DNA of 64,000 nt, from positions 62,001 to 126,000 of the forward strand of contig WHVA01000310.1 in NCBI GenBank assembly GCA_015179125.1. Reading direction: 5' to 3'. The position numbers and the translations under genes are program-made. The notes under the pieces were generated by a model, which was not told where the DNA came from, searched no databases, and saw only the letters and a list, made by a program, of their open reading frames with translations. This DNA comes from Gautieria morchelliformis. Taxonomy: Eukaryota; Basidiomycota; Agaricomycetes; Gomphales; Gomphaceae. Positions 19,750 to 31,220 of this stretch are shown here, in pieces. The first letter of the stretch is position 1. Every line of letters begins with the position of its first letter.

Positions 19750-19930
19750 AGTTTATGTCAAGAGCTTTTCCAAGGGAATGGAAAAGTGTGAGACAAAGTG
19801 CAATCCTCAGTCTGATGTCACATGGCTTGGGTCACCATGCTTCGAGAATACATGCAAGACAAAGAGGCAGGTGAGGTCGGCGGAAGTGACCATGTCATAC
19901 ATCAGAATGAAGATGCTCTACTTGGTTAAG
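19750..19930 (-). pseudogene. Inverted integrase fragment of the Gypsy-3 family
   Basis: The reverse complement matches 23940-24120 of the Gypsy-3 integrase; the antisense readings of both contain VTWLG(S/T)PCFENTCKT and MSY(I/V)xMKM. On the minus strand this is the DDE core around SADLACVFVLHVFSKHGVP. It joins the plus-strand Gypsy-3 gag head-on at about 19931, so the left end of Gypsy-3 is rearranged and no 5' LTR is present. Confidence 0.7.
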
Positions 19931-19959
19931 CAATTCCGTCACCACTACGACAACCCCCC

Positions 19960-21200
19960 TCCGCCCTCAAACTCGTCTCGATGCCGAGTTATAGGTGCCG
20001 GTCACAGACACATCAGCGAGGTTCCCGAGGTTCCCCACGGTGAGTCCCCCAACCCTAGCGACCCCAGAGACGGTGGTCATGGCGGCAATAACGACTCCGG
20101 TTCCGAGCACAATTCTGATCCCAATGCAGAGGCCCTGAGACTGAACTCCAACCCGAATGCAGAAGCAGACGGCGAGGAACAGGTTGGGCGCTGTATGCTC
20201 ACGGCTTTGGAAAAGCTCGCCGACAATGGACTCGGTGGAGGAGACCGCGCCAACTCAAAGGCGAAACTTCAGGAGCCCAACCAATTCGACAGCTCGGACC
20301 TGAAAAAACTCCGAGGTTTCCTTCTCCAGTGCACGTTGAATTTCCGTGCCAAACCCCAAGCTTTCCGAGATGGTTCTGCAAAAGTGAACTATGTCCTGTC
20401 CTTCCTCAAGGGAACAGCTCTCGAATACTTTGAGCCCTTCCTCACTGATGACCCATTAACGAGCCCCTTTGGGCCTCGGACTATGGAATCTTCATGGAAG
20501 AGCTTTACCTGAACTTCGGCCCCTATGACCAAGCTGCCGATGTCGGGGTAGAGCTCGAAAACCTTGTCATGAAGGATAGTCACAAGGCGACTGGGTTTTT
20601 TGTCGACTTCTACAGACTTGCATCCATGCTTCAGCACAATGACTCGGCTTTGCATCGCCGAGCTTACCTTGCTTTGCCGAAGCGAATCAAAGACAAAATG
20701 GTGCATTTCTACAAGCCCCGATCCCTTGACGACCTCCAAGATCTGGTCCAGAAAATTGACCAAAGGTATTGGGAACATCGCGGTGAAGCCTCTCGCGAGA
20801 CTCAATCCACACCCAAACCCAAGGCCAAGGACAAGTCCAACCAAAACTGAGCCCCCCAGAACAATGACTGACGTCAAGGTCAAACTTCCGGCAACTCCAA
20901 CGCCAACGCCAGTAATAACAATCACGGCAAAGGCAAGGACAAGCATAAGGGGAATAACACGTCCAAGGGTCAGAAAAAACCTGACTACGCTAACAAGCTC
21001 GGCAAGGATGGCAAACTCACACCCAAAGAATGCCAGCATCGCATGGATAACAATCTCTGCCTAGTCTGCACGCAGAGTGGCCACCGTGCGAAGGAATGCC
21101 CGAAAGCCACGTCGGCTCGGGCTGCAACAGCTTCTGAAGGGAAGACATCTGATAACAAGGCCGAATCTTCGGCTTCAGGCGCAAAAAAAATAGTCAGCAA
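19960..21200 (+). pseudogene. Gypsy-3 gag (frameshifted)
   Basis: The capsid part reads KLQEPNQFDSSDLKKLRGFL and continues after a frame change near 20490 as MEELYLNFGPYDQAADVG. The C-terminal zinc knuckle is CLVCTQSGHRAKEC (about 21057-21100, CX2CX4HX4C). An A8 run at 21183-21190 fuses gag to the downstream frame where Gypsy-2 has a stop. A second frame change near 20850 lies in the Thr/Lys-rich linker. Confidence 0.75.
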
Positions 21201-21322
21201 CCCTCTGACCTCCGCGCAAACCGAGGGTCGTGTTGACTCAACTTGTGCAGTAGGGGAGGTAAGAATCAACACTTCTGCTCTCTTTTCTCCAAACTCTCTT
21301 GTAATTAGTTTGTCCTCATCTC

Positions 21323-24300
21323 TTGTCCCGAACGAAAAAATTTAAAGCACTAGTAGATTCCGGCTCTACCCATTGTTTCATAGAATCTGTCTTTGTCCAT
21401 AAATACAATCTCCAAACCCATTCCATAGACCCGATTCCACTCCGTTTATTCGATGGTAGTACAAACTCGGTAATTACTGAAGCTGTAGAGCTACCTATCC
21501 GATTCCCCGATGGTCACACCCATTCCATAGACTTTGATGTCACCCCCCTTGATTCATCTGTTTCGGTAGTTCTTGGACACAACTGGCTGACCCGCTACAA
21601 TCCGTTGATTGACTGGGTATTGGGCAGTATTACTTTCCGAACTTCCCTTCCGGGCAGTCCTGTGTACCCCCGCTGGCTTCGGCCCGCACCGCAATGGCCA
21701 AGCCACCCCCAAGCCTGGAGGCCTCACGGATAGCCCTCCTTAACACTGCAGCATTTTACCATGCCTGCAAGTTAGAGGGTTCCCAGTGCTTCCAGCTAAA
21801 TCTGGCGACGCCTGAGAATGAGGCCATCTCTGTCTCCGCTTTCGGAAATGATTCCACTTCTGGGAGAACTTCCACCAGTTTTGTTCGCTTTGCCAGTTCC
21901 ACTCCAATTTCCAACTTCCGCTCTCGGAACAGTGTCAGAAATCAAGTGAATCGCGTAATAGGTGGCATCAAGGGTCGATCAAGGTCCCGCCGGAGTACCA
22001 CAACTTCGCGGATGTATTCAGCAAGTCCAAAGCTGATACCTTGGCTCCACACCGACCCTACGATCTCAAGATCGCTCTGGAGGACAGCGCTATGCCCCCT
22101 CAACCTCAGTTATATTCACTCTCTACCTTGGAGCTTGCCACACTCTGGGCGTTCATAGATGAGCATCTGAATATGGGTTACATTCGGCCCACTCGGTCTT
22201 TGCATGGAGCCCCCATCCTCTTTGTCAAGAAGAAGAGCAGTGAACTTCGGCTTTGTGTCGATTTCCAAGCACTCAACAAGATTACAAAGAAAGATTGCTA
22301 TCCACTTCTGTTGAGTACCAACTTATTGGATGCACCCTGAAAGGCTCGGATCTATACAAAAATTGACCTTCAGCACACATTCCATCTAGTCCAAGTAAGG
22401 CAATGAGTGGAAAACAGCTTTCCGGACCCATTACGGCTCTTTCGAATGGCTGGTTATGCCGTTCGGCCTTACCAATGGTCCTGCTGTTTTTCAATGTTTC
22501 ATGAATGACGTCTTTGGAGATATGCTTGATGTATGCGTCGTCGTGTACCTTGACAACATACTCATCTACGACGACCTGGTCAAACATAGGGAACACGTCC
22601 GTGAAGTATTGCGGCATCTTTGGAAACACGGTCTCTATGCCAAACCAGATAAATGTGAATGGCACCGTGACTCTGTGGAATTCCTCGGGTATATGCTCTC
22701 TACCGATGGATTCACCATGTCCGAGGACAAAGTCCACACAATCTGTGATTGGCCCAATCCTCGGAAGGTAAAAGACATACAGTCCTTCCTCGGCTTCGCC
22801 AATTTTTACCGCCGCTTTATCTTCAATTATTCCAACATCACTGTTCCCCTCACTTGGCTTACCTGTAAAGGCACCCCATGGGCATTTACTGAAGAGTGCC
22901 GAAAGTCCTTCAATTACCTCAAGGAGGCTTTCACTTCGGCTCCGATCCTGTCACATTAGGTTCCCGACCAACCCATGGTCGTAGAAACCGATGCCTCGGA
23001 TTATGCCCTCGGCGTGATCCTGTCTCTGTTCAATGATGCAGACGAACTTCATCCCGTCACATTCCACTCTCGAACTTTTTCCGGTGCCGAACTTAATTAC
23101 GATGTCCACGATAAAGAGCTACTGGCAATCTTTGAAGCGTTTCAACGTTGGAGACATTACTTGGAGGGCTCCGGCTCCCCTATCAATGTTGTCACAGATC
23201 ACAAAAACTTGGAGTATTTTTCCACCACTAAGTTGCTAACCCGACGACAAGCCCACTGGTCCAAATTCCTCTCACAATTTAACCTCATTATTCGGTTCCG
23301 TCCCAGAAAGCTCAGTGCAAAACCCGACGCTTTAACTAGATGATGGGAGGTCTACCTTAAAGAGGGAGGTAATGACTACGGCTCAGTCAATCTGCAAAAC
23401 TTCCGACCGATTTTCACAAACCAACAACTATCGGAATCACTCTGGGCAACTTACCTGCTTGCACCCATCCTCCGAGCGAGCACTATGATGGACTCCGAGA
23501 AGCTTCATGCCAACATCTTAGCCAATCTGGCATCCGACCCTGTTGCCTGCTGGCATATCAGTGATAGTTCCGACCCGAGATGGACGCAAACTGACGACGG
23601 CTTCCTACACCATGACGGCCGCATATACTTTCCCGATGCCGACGATCTCCGGCTCCGAGTACTCCAGTACAAACACGACCACGTACTCTCGGGACATTTT
23701 GGCCAAAGCAAGACCCTTCCTCTAATCCGCCGGGAATACACCTGGCCCACAATTCGGTCTTTCGTCATCGACTTCTGCAAGTCTTGTACCACTTGCTCCC
23801 GTTTGAAGTCACAGCGTCACCGGCCCTATGGCACCCTCAAGCAGCTCCCGATACCCGAGCAACCTTGGAATTCCATCTCCATGGATTTCATTGAGCAGTT
23901 GCCGGCATCCTCGGGATTCACTGCGATCCTCGTGGTAGTCTGCCACTTAACCAAGCAGATCATCTTCATTCCGACGTACGACATGATCACTTCCGCCGAC
24001 CTAGCCTGCGTGTTTGTCTTGCATGTGTTCTCGAAGCACGGTGTCCCAAGCCATGTGACATTGGACCGAGGTTTGGAATTCATATCCCACTTTTTCCGTT
24101 CCCTCGGCAAAGCTCTCGACATGAACTTACATTTTACCTCTGGTTATCACCCCGAAGGCGATGGACAAACTGAAGGTGTAAATCAAACTCTCAAACAATA
24201 TCTCTGGGTATATTGCAACTACCAACAAGACAATTGGTCCGAGTTGCTCCCGCTTGCCAAGTTTGCATACAACAATGCTCCCAGCACCACAACCGGCATT

Positions 24301-24960
24301 TCGCCATTCTTTGCCAACAAAGGCTACAACCTGAACTTGACAGTTCACCCTGAAAGGGACCTCGCTTCCTCTCAGGCCCAAGACTTCGCAGTCGACCTTG
24401 ACCAGCTTCACGCTGCCCTGAAAGAGCAAATCAAATCCACTCAATCTTGGTACCAGGTCTCAGCTGACGCGCGTCATGCTCCCACCCCCGAGTTCACGAT
24501 TGGATCCTTAGCGTTTATAAAAGCGCAGTTCTTCCAGACAACCCAGCCCTCGAAGAAGCTGGCTGAAAAGTACCTCAGCCCCTTCAAGATCATTGGCCAG
24601 GCTGGATCCCGAGCTTACATATTGTGGCTTCCAGACAGCCTTCGGGCAGTCCACCCTGTCTTCCATATCTCAATGCTCGAACCCGCAACCCGGAACGTCA
24701 TTCCGAACCGGGTTCAGTCTCCGCCGCCTCCAGTCGAGATTGATGGCGAGACCAAGTACGAGATTTCCGAGATCCTTGATTCCAAGATCGACCGACACCG
24801 TAGACCTTGTAACCTCCTGTACCTTGTCCATTGGGCTGGTTATGAAGGTACTGATGAGGAGACGTCATGGGTCCTCGCGACCGAGCTCGGCCATGCATCC
24901 GAGATCGTGACTGACTTCCACTTGGCCTACCCTGCCAAGCCAGGACCATGGGTTCCTTGA
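21323..24960 (+). pseudogene. Gypsy-3 Pol: PR-RT-RH-IN-chromodomain (broken)
   Basis: Protease has VDSGSTHCFIE (about 21351). RT lies at 22041-22960 with frame changes, and its catalytic motif is YLDN (22546-22557) instead of YLDD. RNase H is at 22975-23343 (ETDASDYALGVILS). Integrase plus chromodomain form one open 491-codon reading at 23485-24960, with the HHCC finger (YKHDHVLSGHFG..CKSCTTCSRL), MDFIEQLP, LDRGLEF, ...GVNQTLKQYL and the chromodomain (LLYLVHWAGYEGTDEETSW). In the third DDE position the usual ERxNQ is EGVNQ. A 161-bp LTR fragment (21824-21984) replaces the protease-RT linker. Confidence 0.85.
21824..21984 (+). repeat. 161-bp Gypsy-1-family LTR fragment inside Gypsy-3 pol
   Basis: It matches 18019-18179 of the Gypsy-1 3' LTR base for base by eye. 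It lacks both LTR ends and any target duplication, so it is not an insertion by integrase. It sits where Gypsy-2 has the protease-RT linker (about residues 195-225 of the 8621 reading). Confidence 0.88.
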
Positions 24961-25202
24961 ACCCAAGCTTCGGCTCCCCGTTTCCTTTCACTCATTATAT
25001 GTTCACTTTCTTAGTTAGACACATGCTCTTTTGCTATGTTTTATCTCAGCCGCCTTGCCGAATAGCTACGCTTGTAGTTCTCAGCCCCGTATCCATCTCC
25101 TCACTCCCTGTTTCATCCATCACTCCCGTTTCCAATCCCAAACCCAAACAGAAAAAACACCAAGAAAAAATATTCACATTTTCCGAAACAAACATTATTA
25201 TC
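24961..25202 (+). other. Spacer between Gypsy-3 chromodomain and antisense gene
   Basis: No gene is seen. This is an A/T- and C-rich 3' untranslated stretch between convergent reading frames. Confidence 0.4.
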
Positions 25203-26875
25203 CTAATCCTCTTTCATAGTTGCATCCCCGTCCGCATCCATCCCGTCTTCATTTCCCGACTCTGCATCCGAACCTCCTTCCCTCATATTATCCACATCCC
25301 CATCTCCGTTTCTCGACCCCAAACCCGTATCCAATCCCGCTCTTTCCTCTTCCTTATCTTCCTTCTCCTTTCCCTTGTCCCCACTTCCCGAACCCGATCC
25401 CCCCATGAACCCGAACCCCTCCCAATCCACACCTGAACCCGAACCCCAAACCCCGGCTTCTTCAGCCGCACCTGTCCACCACTGAACCTGCTTGCTAAGG
25501 AAAGTATTTTGCCAATGTGTTCTCTCGGCAAACTCCAGTATTCCCTGGAGCATATCATGCATTGGCTCAAAAAGAGTGTTTTGTTGAGCCAGAAGCTCCC
25601 GAATGGCCGCCGAGGCCTGATCCCTGGAAAGGCCCATCAACTTGGGCTGCCCAACCTCGGTGGGCAATCCAGATCCATTTCCGGATCCTGACCCTGAAGG
25701 ACCCGTTTTAATGTCAACCGACAGTTTGGCACCCGTCGGCTTCATTGGCGTCGACCTTGGCATCTTTGCCGCCGGTACCTCAGTCCCGGCCCTGACCCTG
25801 CGCTTCCGTTTGCCCTCGGTAAAGCTGCAGTGGACCTTGTGTGCATTACAATCTTGGCACGCCATGTTGGTCCCCCACAGGGCTGTCCATGAGTCAACCT
25901 GCAGGTTACCTGGACTTGGACTCGCAGGTTTGCCAGCTTCCAGAAGTGGAACCTGGACTTGACCTGAGTTTTTCTGCAGGTTGACTTGGACCCGCAGGTT
26001 AAACCTGCGGGTGACTTGCAGTGACTTGCCAGATTATTCCGAGCTGACTCATCCCGTGCGAGTGCATGACACGTCTCCTCCCGTGGGGATGGGGGTGAGC
26101 TATTTCACACATCCTTACATCCTATTTTGACCATGCTCCTCTAGCAACATCCACTGATGTCGAACGTGCATTCAGTCAGGGCCAACTGACTGTATCACGG
26201 ATGCGTTGCTCTCTGAAGGAAGAGTTGACACATGCCTGAACCATACTCAGCACATGGCTGTCATACAAAGGACTGGTTCCTGAGGAATGTGTTGTAGAGT
26301 TGCTGCATGATAAGAGTAAGCATGTCAAGAAGGCTGTTGTGCAGAAGGAGGTAATAGTAGTTGAATGACATGAATTCTTGGAATGTAAGGCTTACAGGGC
26401 TGCAAGTCACCTGCGGAATTCCAAAGGCCAAACCTGGACTTGGCAGGTTTTTAGGCGCCGGGTCACCTGGACTTGTGGGAGTTGGATCTGCAGGTTAAAA
26501 TCACAGGTTGAACTGCGAGTCACCTGCAGGAACCTGGACTCGTGGACAGCCCTGGTCCCCCATATGCAAGGGACTCGTTGCCAGTAACAGTTGTCGCAAG
26601 GAAACTCCTAAATCACACAAGTCAGTAGCCGAACCGAGCCATAACGGAAGACTCACTTCTTCCTCTTCCGACTCCTCCTCCGCTACCTTCCGTTTCTTCA
26701 CCCCCGTTGCCTTTGGCTTTGGCTTCGCTTGGTTCCACTCCCAAGCTTGCATCGACATCAGGATGCATGCCTTCGCGGCAGCCGAATCCACTACCACTAA
26801 CTCGGGTGAAGGTATCCGAATTTCCTGGCTAACCGAGGCTTGTCGCTCCCGAAATTCCTTCCCAGAAAGTGCCAA
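25203..26875 (-). pseudogene. Antisense spliced accessory gene of Gypsy-3, split by a hAT-type element
   Basis: Exon 1 is 26875-26657 (73 codons, phase 0). The intron is 26656-26608 (49 nt, GTGAGT..TTTAG). Exon 2 starts at 26607 and ends at 25203, with a 677-bp transposon (25877-26553) inside it. The exon 2 start and the part after the insertion supply CDNCYWQRVPC and then ACQDCNAHKVHC. Together this is CX2CX6C-X7-CX2CX6C, followed by KRKRRVR. The rest is Gly/Ser-rich with a short conserved helix (QASAAIRELLAQQNTLFEPMHDML) and an acidic tail. Position, strand, intron position and cysteine pattern match the Gypsy-2 gene. The cysteine array is now separated by the insertion, so the gene is probably dead. 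Confidence 0.7.
25877..26553 (+). mobile_element. hAT-type element with a residual transposase C-terminus
   Basis: It is flanked by the 8-bp duplication GGTCCCCC (25869-25876 and 26554-26561). The terminal inverted repeats are AGGGCTGTCCATGAGTC (left) and AGGGCTGTCCACGAGTC (right, reversed). Subterminal CCTGCAGGTT and GACTTG motifs repeat many times. Inside, 26134-26368 reads APLATSTDVERAFSQGQLTV..MRCSLKEELTHA, the hAT C-terminal dimerisation motif, with a stop at 26236-26238. It is an internally deleted, non-autonomous copy. Confidence 0.88.
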
Positions 26876-26989
26876 AGCCGATGCTTCGGGACCAGACTCG
26901 GGAATGGATCATAACAGTCTGGTCACCTCACATCAGCACCAGTGAATATACCACTTACACTATGAATATACATGTTCCCTGCCTGCTGT

Positions 26990-27600
26990 GTTCTGCCATC
27001 CGATACCCAACATCGCCCAAGAATGATATCTTTTCACTGCTGAAGCCTGGGCATTCTGGACCATGTATCTCACTCTATCTACTCAAAGGCCACTTACCTG
27101 ACAAGTATTACCAACACTTCATTTTCTTGTTGACATCATCAAGATCTTACTTAAGCTTGTGGTTGCCGACACTGATATCGATTGGGTGGAATAGCATATC
27201 ATACTATGGGTGCAACAATATGAAGAGTAAGTCCATTGAGAACATATACTTTCACTAAACTAGCAACAGGTATTACTATTAGTATGAGCAGGAACGACTG
27301 GCTATGTGCATGTCATGCATCCATGCTTTTTTGCATGTGGCTTTGGACATCCAGCGCACAGGAGCAATCTGGATCAACTGGCCCTTCATGATGGAACGGT
27401 TTTGTGGCAGTCTCTTGCCAGCAGTGAAGTCCTGATTGAATCCATACACAGCTCTGAGATGAAGGCTGCTGCATTGCAGCCAAATTGCCCACATGATGCT
27501 TATATATCAACTGGAGGACATCTTAGATGTTTCCAACAATGTCTCTGAAGTATCTAGTAGTGTGATCAGCTGCTGTCTCTTTGCCAATCAAATACCAGTG
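26990..27600 (+). pseudogene. CACTA-like (EnSpm) transposase-associated C-terminal fragment
   Basis: The broken reading includes FTAEAWAFWTMYL, HFLVDIIKILLKLVVADTDI, YYQYEQERLAMC and CIHAFLHVALDIQRTGAIWI, then WPFMMERFCGSLLPAVKS. This order (AWxxWTxxL, YYQY..RLxxCxxxIHxLLHxxxxIxxxGPxWxxWxFxxER) is typical of the conserved C-terminal block beside fungal EnSpm/CACTA transposases. Stops at several positions and an intron-like gap near 27225-27270 show decay. No termini were found. Confidence 0.6.
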
Positions 27601-27889
27601 TGCATCATTAATGCAGTAATGGCCTGTGCCTTCGTCTAGTCACTTGGATTGGCCAGTCCACAGATTATAGTGTAGATGATATATCCTTGTCGGCTTTTTA
27701 ACCAGTAAGCATACTGGTTAAACTATTAGATAACTTCTTTCAAAATCCTGTAATCGTGTCTTTAATATGTTCTGTTAAAGAGTGTTGGACTTAAAGAGAT
27801 TCCAACTACAAGGCATTTATCACAACACTAACTGCATAGCTTGTCAAAGCCAGCTTGAAGCATTGGTCTCAGATGTGATTTTGCAGGTT

Positions 27890-30257
27890 GCTCACACATA
27901 CGTGACCAAGCACTCAGCAGGGAATTGAATGCTGGGACAACCCAGGCAAGCACAGGCATCAACTCCGAGCACATTACAGACTGTAGCACATGTGCGGGCT
28001 GATATCATGAAATCATTGAAGATTGTTGTTTCGACAGAGAATAGTGTATATACCCCCAGTATCTCCTTGATGCTTTCCAGTACTTTCCACTCATGTGGTG
28101 TAAGTCTACTCTTGAAAAGCTTGTTGATGATGCCAGGGTTAAGATATACTTGGATCGGCTTGAGAGTGTACATGAGTATTTGCTAGTAAACTTAATTAGT
28201 CACTTACAGCTTGAAGGAATAAAAACCATTCCAACATAATGTATGTTGAACCCCAGCAAAGTGGACTGTCATGGAGTAGAGCTAAGACTGGAAGACTATA
28301 CTTACACCCATCTTTGTCCTCCCACTGAGACAGTCAATTAATGTATTCAATGACCTATTTAAATTCTTCACAATGTAACTGTGATGCCCTCACATTATTG
28401 ATAATATTGCGCACAATTGCCATGGGGTCTCACTGAAGTGCATCTGCCATGGCTTGTGTATCAGGATTCTCAGGTTCCCTCTCAAGGGACTCAAACTTGT
28501 TAGTAGTGTTCTGTAGTGCAACTTCATTAGTACACCCATGAAGCATGGCTGTAACTGAAGTATGAAGTCGGTGGGGGAAACACCTAAGCCATCAATCAGA
28601 ATGTAAGTAAAATAACTAGATAAAATTACATACACAATGTGCTGCTCTTCGCTCGCAAAGTCAATAAACCGGTTCCTCAGGATAACCTCCAAGTCCTGTA
28701 CCATCGCTGCCATATTTGAGGCACCATCTGTTGTAATAAACTCAATCTAGTGTGATAATAGATGGTCACCGGCTTTAGCCATCTCCATCAAAACATGACT
28801 TGTCAGTGATTCCTGCACAATCAGTAACAAAAACAAGCCCCTTTGTGAGATCCTGACCAAAGTGGCGGCCTGGCATTGGTAAAAATCCTACGAGTGCTGT
28901 ATACATCTCCAGTGGTCCTTGTATAGTTTTTGAAGTAGGACATATCGACCATCATAGGTAATGAGCGGTTACTGCAATATATGCACGCATAGACTTATCG
29001 TCCCACCCATCTGTTGTAAGTGAAATTTTCCCAGCCACATACTAAGCCCATATGAAAATATGGATATCAGTAACATATTGGGGCACACCTGTAATTCTTC
29101 CTTGAGTTCTTCAAATTGAGTCTCCCATACCCACACTATTAACGACTGGATCGTTGTATGATGCAGGATATCTTTGTCAGAAAGGGTTTCCTGAATCAGA
29201 AGCAACATATGTCGAAATTTGGGGCATTTGACAACATAAATGGCCTTATATGACAATTAAGACAGAACCATTTTGTTCCAATCATTCTAACCTGATCATC
29301 AGCAACAATCCAATTTACAAGAACAGTCTTGAACCAAGCCATAGTAAAGGGTGGACGTGGTGTAGTTACAGGTTCTGATTCATGGTAGTTACTTGTCAGA
29401 GATTTGATCTTGATTGCCCATCTGTTTTGCTTACATACTTCAACATACTCATGTATATGGTATCCTTCGATGTGGTCCTGAAGAACACCTGTTGTTGTCT
29501 TTAGAGAATATTCAAATGGGTTTCTGATAATGAAATATATCATCAGTCTCATGCCAACTACATTATGCATTCACATACTTGCAATAAGCACAAGTAGTTC
29601 TGGTTCCACCCCTCTTGAAGAAGTGCCACACGTTGTTGGCTGTTTGGGAACATGGTGGTCAGAGACATGTGCGAGGACGTCTGAATGGAGATTGTGAGAC
29701 AGCAGCTGTATGTGGACGTTGGGGTGTTGTGGCAGGTTGTGGTGTTGCAGGATCATAGATATATGCTGTATCTTCCCCAGGAGAAGGTGGCTGATTTTCC
29801 AGCAATGCTGTTAGATCATGTGATACTATTATACACATGTTACTATTACTATAGCCATAGAGACAGAAGAAACGCACCTTCAGCATATGACCAGGCTCAT
29901 CTTCGAAAAAGCCCCAATATCATGAGCCTCTCACTCTTCTTCATTGCGGGCCAAACGATCTTGATGTCATTTCTCACAAGCCTTCTTAGCATGTGCCTTT
30001 GAGGCTGCCGTTGGTGGGCATGGTTCCATATTTCCAACATCTGTTGCAGGAGTGGCCAGAGTTTTCTTTGCTCTGGAGAGATGAACCCTAGTACCCTGCC
30101 TAGTTCGTGGTCGATGCATCTCACCATCTTCGTCGTCTTCAACAAGACATTGAATAGCATCTTGATATGCTGTATTTTTATGGACATGGGGCCCCATGGC
30201 TGGAGGTTGGGGTTCCTGAGGATTCGGTGACTGATCAGCAGCCTTCTTGTGTGGCAT
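27890..30257 (-). pseudogene. hAT transposase pseudogene
   Basis: The reading runs 30257 to 27892 on the minus strand through many frame changes. The N-terminal part is basic and Pro-rich (30257-29967). A middle block reads PPFTMAWFKTVLVNWIVADDQ (about 29340-29280), then HHTTIQSLIVWVWETQFEELKEEL (about 29170-29100), the hAT 'WIVxDDQ..' and 'KxxIxxLIxxxxxxxxxxLKxxL' signature. Near 28450 the minus strand matches the usual helical linker. 28173-27892 reads LTPHEWKVLESIKEIL, another conserved hAT segment. The dimerisation domain is not joined to it; a copy of that domain is in the element at 25877. No terminal repeats were found. Confidence 0.65.
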
Positions 30258-30710
30258 TGGAGGGAAATCTTTTTAGACTATTAGACTTACAAGTCTTGTA
30301 GTAGTTATACCACAGTGTACTTGGAGGGATTGTCGCCAGAATCTTATAGAACCCCATAGAAGCGGATCGTAAAAGCCTGCATGAGATAGCCTTAGTACAA
30401 ATCTACACTTAGCACTAATGGACTCACCGATGCCGTCAGAATCCATGGTATACTGCTGCTGCTGAATGTGTGTAAGTGGTCAGAGGCCCATGAGGTGGAA
30501 GGAACCACACAAAGAAACACAAACAACCTGACATAATCATCCCTATTTAGGCTGTTCCTCGGCGCCCATAAATGTAATGGCCGTACTTCGCTCCACCTGA
30601 CTTGCATACACTTTACTAGCCAATCTCAAGGATGAGAAATTAGATAACACTGATTGAGATCCCAGTGTTATGGGGGATGGAGGATCACACCATACCACGA
30701 GAATTTCTGG
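30258..30710. other. Unassigned spacer
   Basis: No gene is seen. It separates the hAT pseudogene from the truncated end of Gypsy-B (matching sequence stops at about 30775). Confidence 0.3.
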
Positions 30711-31049
30711 CTACATAGCACACATTAACTGTTTCGAGATGAGGAAATATTTATGCAGCTGCAAAACAACTGAGGCAGGCAGTGGATGAGGGCCAGAACG
30801 ACATGTCTGTATGAGCCATTCGGTCTTCCACTGCTCCTGACACTCCTTCTGCACTTCTGACCGGCACATGTGACACTTGGTCGGGCATCGACTCATCAGC
30901 ACCTTCCAGGTCTGCCAGTTGATCTCCGGGTTGTGCTCGTGCAGCCAGGTAAACCTGAGGATGATGTCTTGCTTCCCCAGGCTGGTGACTGCAAAGGAAG
31001 TGTGTTCCATGTGTCCATCGTGGTGGAGAATTGTGTCTACTATTTCCAT
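30711..31049 (-). pseudogene. Gypsy-B protease, C-terminal part
   Basis: It reads EIVDTILHHDGHMEHTSFAV and IILRFTWLHEHNPEINWQTW, then CRSGPHPLP, corresponding to Gypsy-1 6340-6610. After about 30775 it no longer matches, which marks the truncation point of Gypsy-B. Confidence 0.8.
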
Positions 31050-31054
31050 GATGG

Positions 31055-31220
31055 TGTTACTTGTGCAAGATCACGTGATGCAATCACCCAATATAGTAGT
31101 CTGAGTTCGAAGGGAAACCCTATCAGTTTTCCCTTCAAACTCAGGTACGTACTGCTAGATACTCACTGAGCAGATAGTAATCTAATCAGTTTTCCCTTCA
31201 AACTCAGCCTGCATGTGACA
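31055..31220 (+). repeat. Copia 5' LTR
   Basis: This 166-bp LTR runs TGTTACTTGTGC to GCATGTGACA. It contains a repeated TCAGTTTTCCCTTC(A/G)AACTCAG segment. It differs from the 3' copy at a handful of transitions (for example CTTGTG versus CTCGTG). Confidence 0.93.

Larger units (their letters stand above)
19931..26945 (+). mobile_element. Gypsy-3: rearranged chromovirus related to Gypsy-2
   Basis: The coding order is gag (about 19960-21200), protease (21323-), RT, RNase H, integrase-chromodomain (to 24960), then an antisense spliced gene (26875-25203). All resemble Gypsy-2 (for example VLGHNWLTRYNP and the same chromodomain). Neither LTR was found. The left end joins an inverted integrase piece, and the right end stops at about 26945 next to a CACTA-like remnant. 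Many stops and frameshifts make it inactive. Confidence 0.85.

Noticed and set aside
25203..25520. Plus-strand Pro/Ser-rich ORFs opposite the antisense gene
   Set aside because: They are mirror readings of the acidic, Gly/Ser-rich tail of the minus-strand gene and carry no motif.
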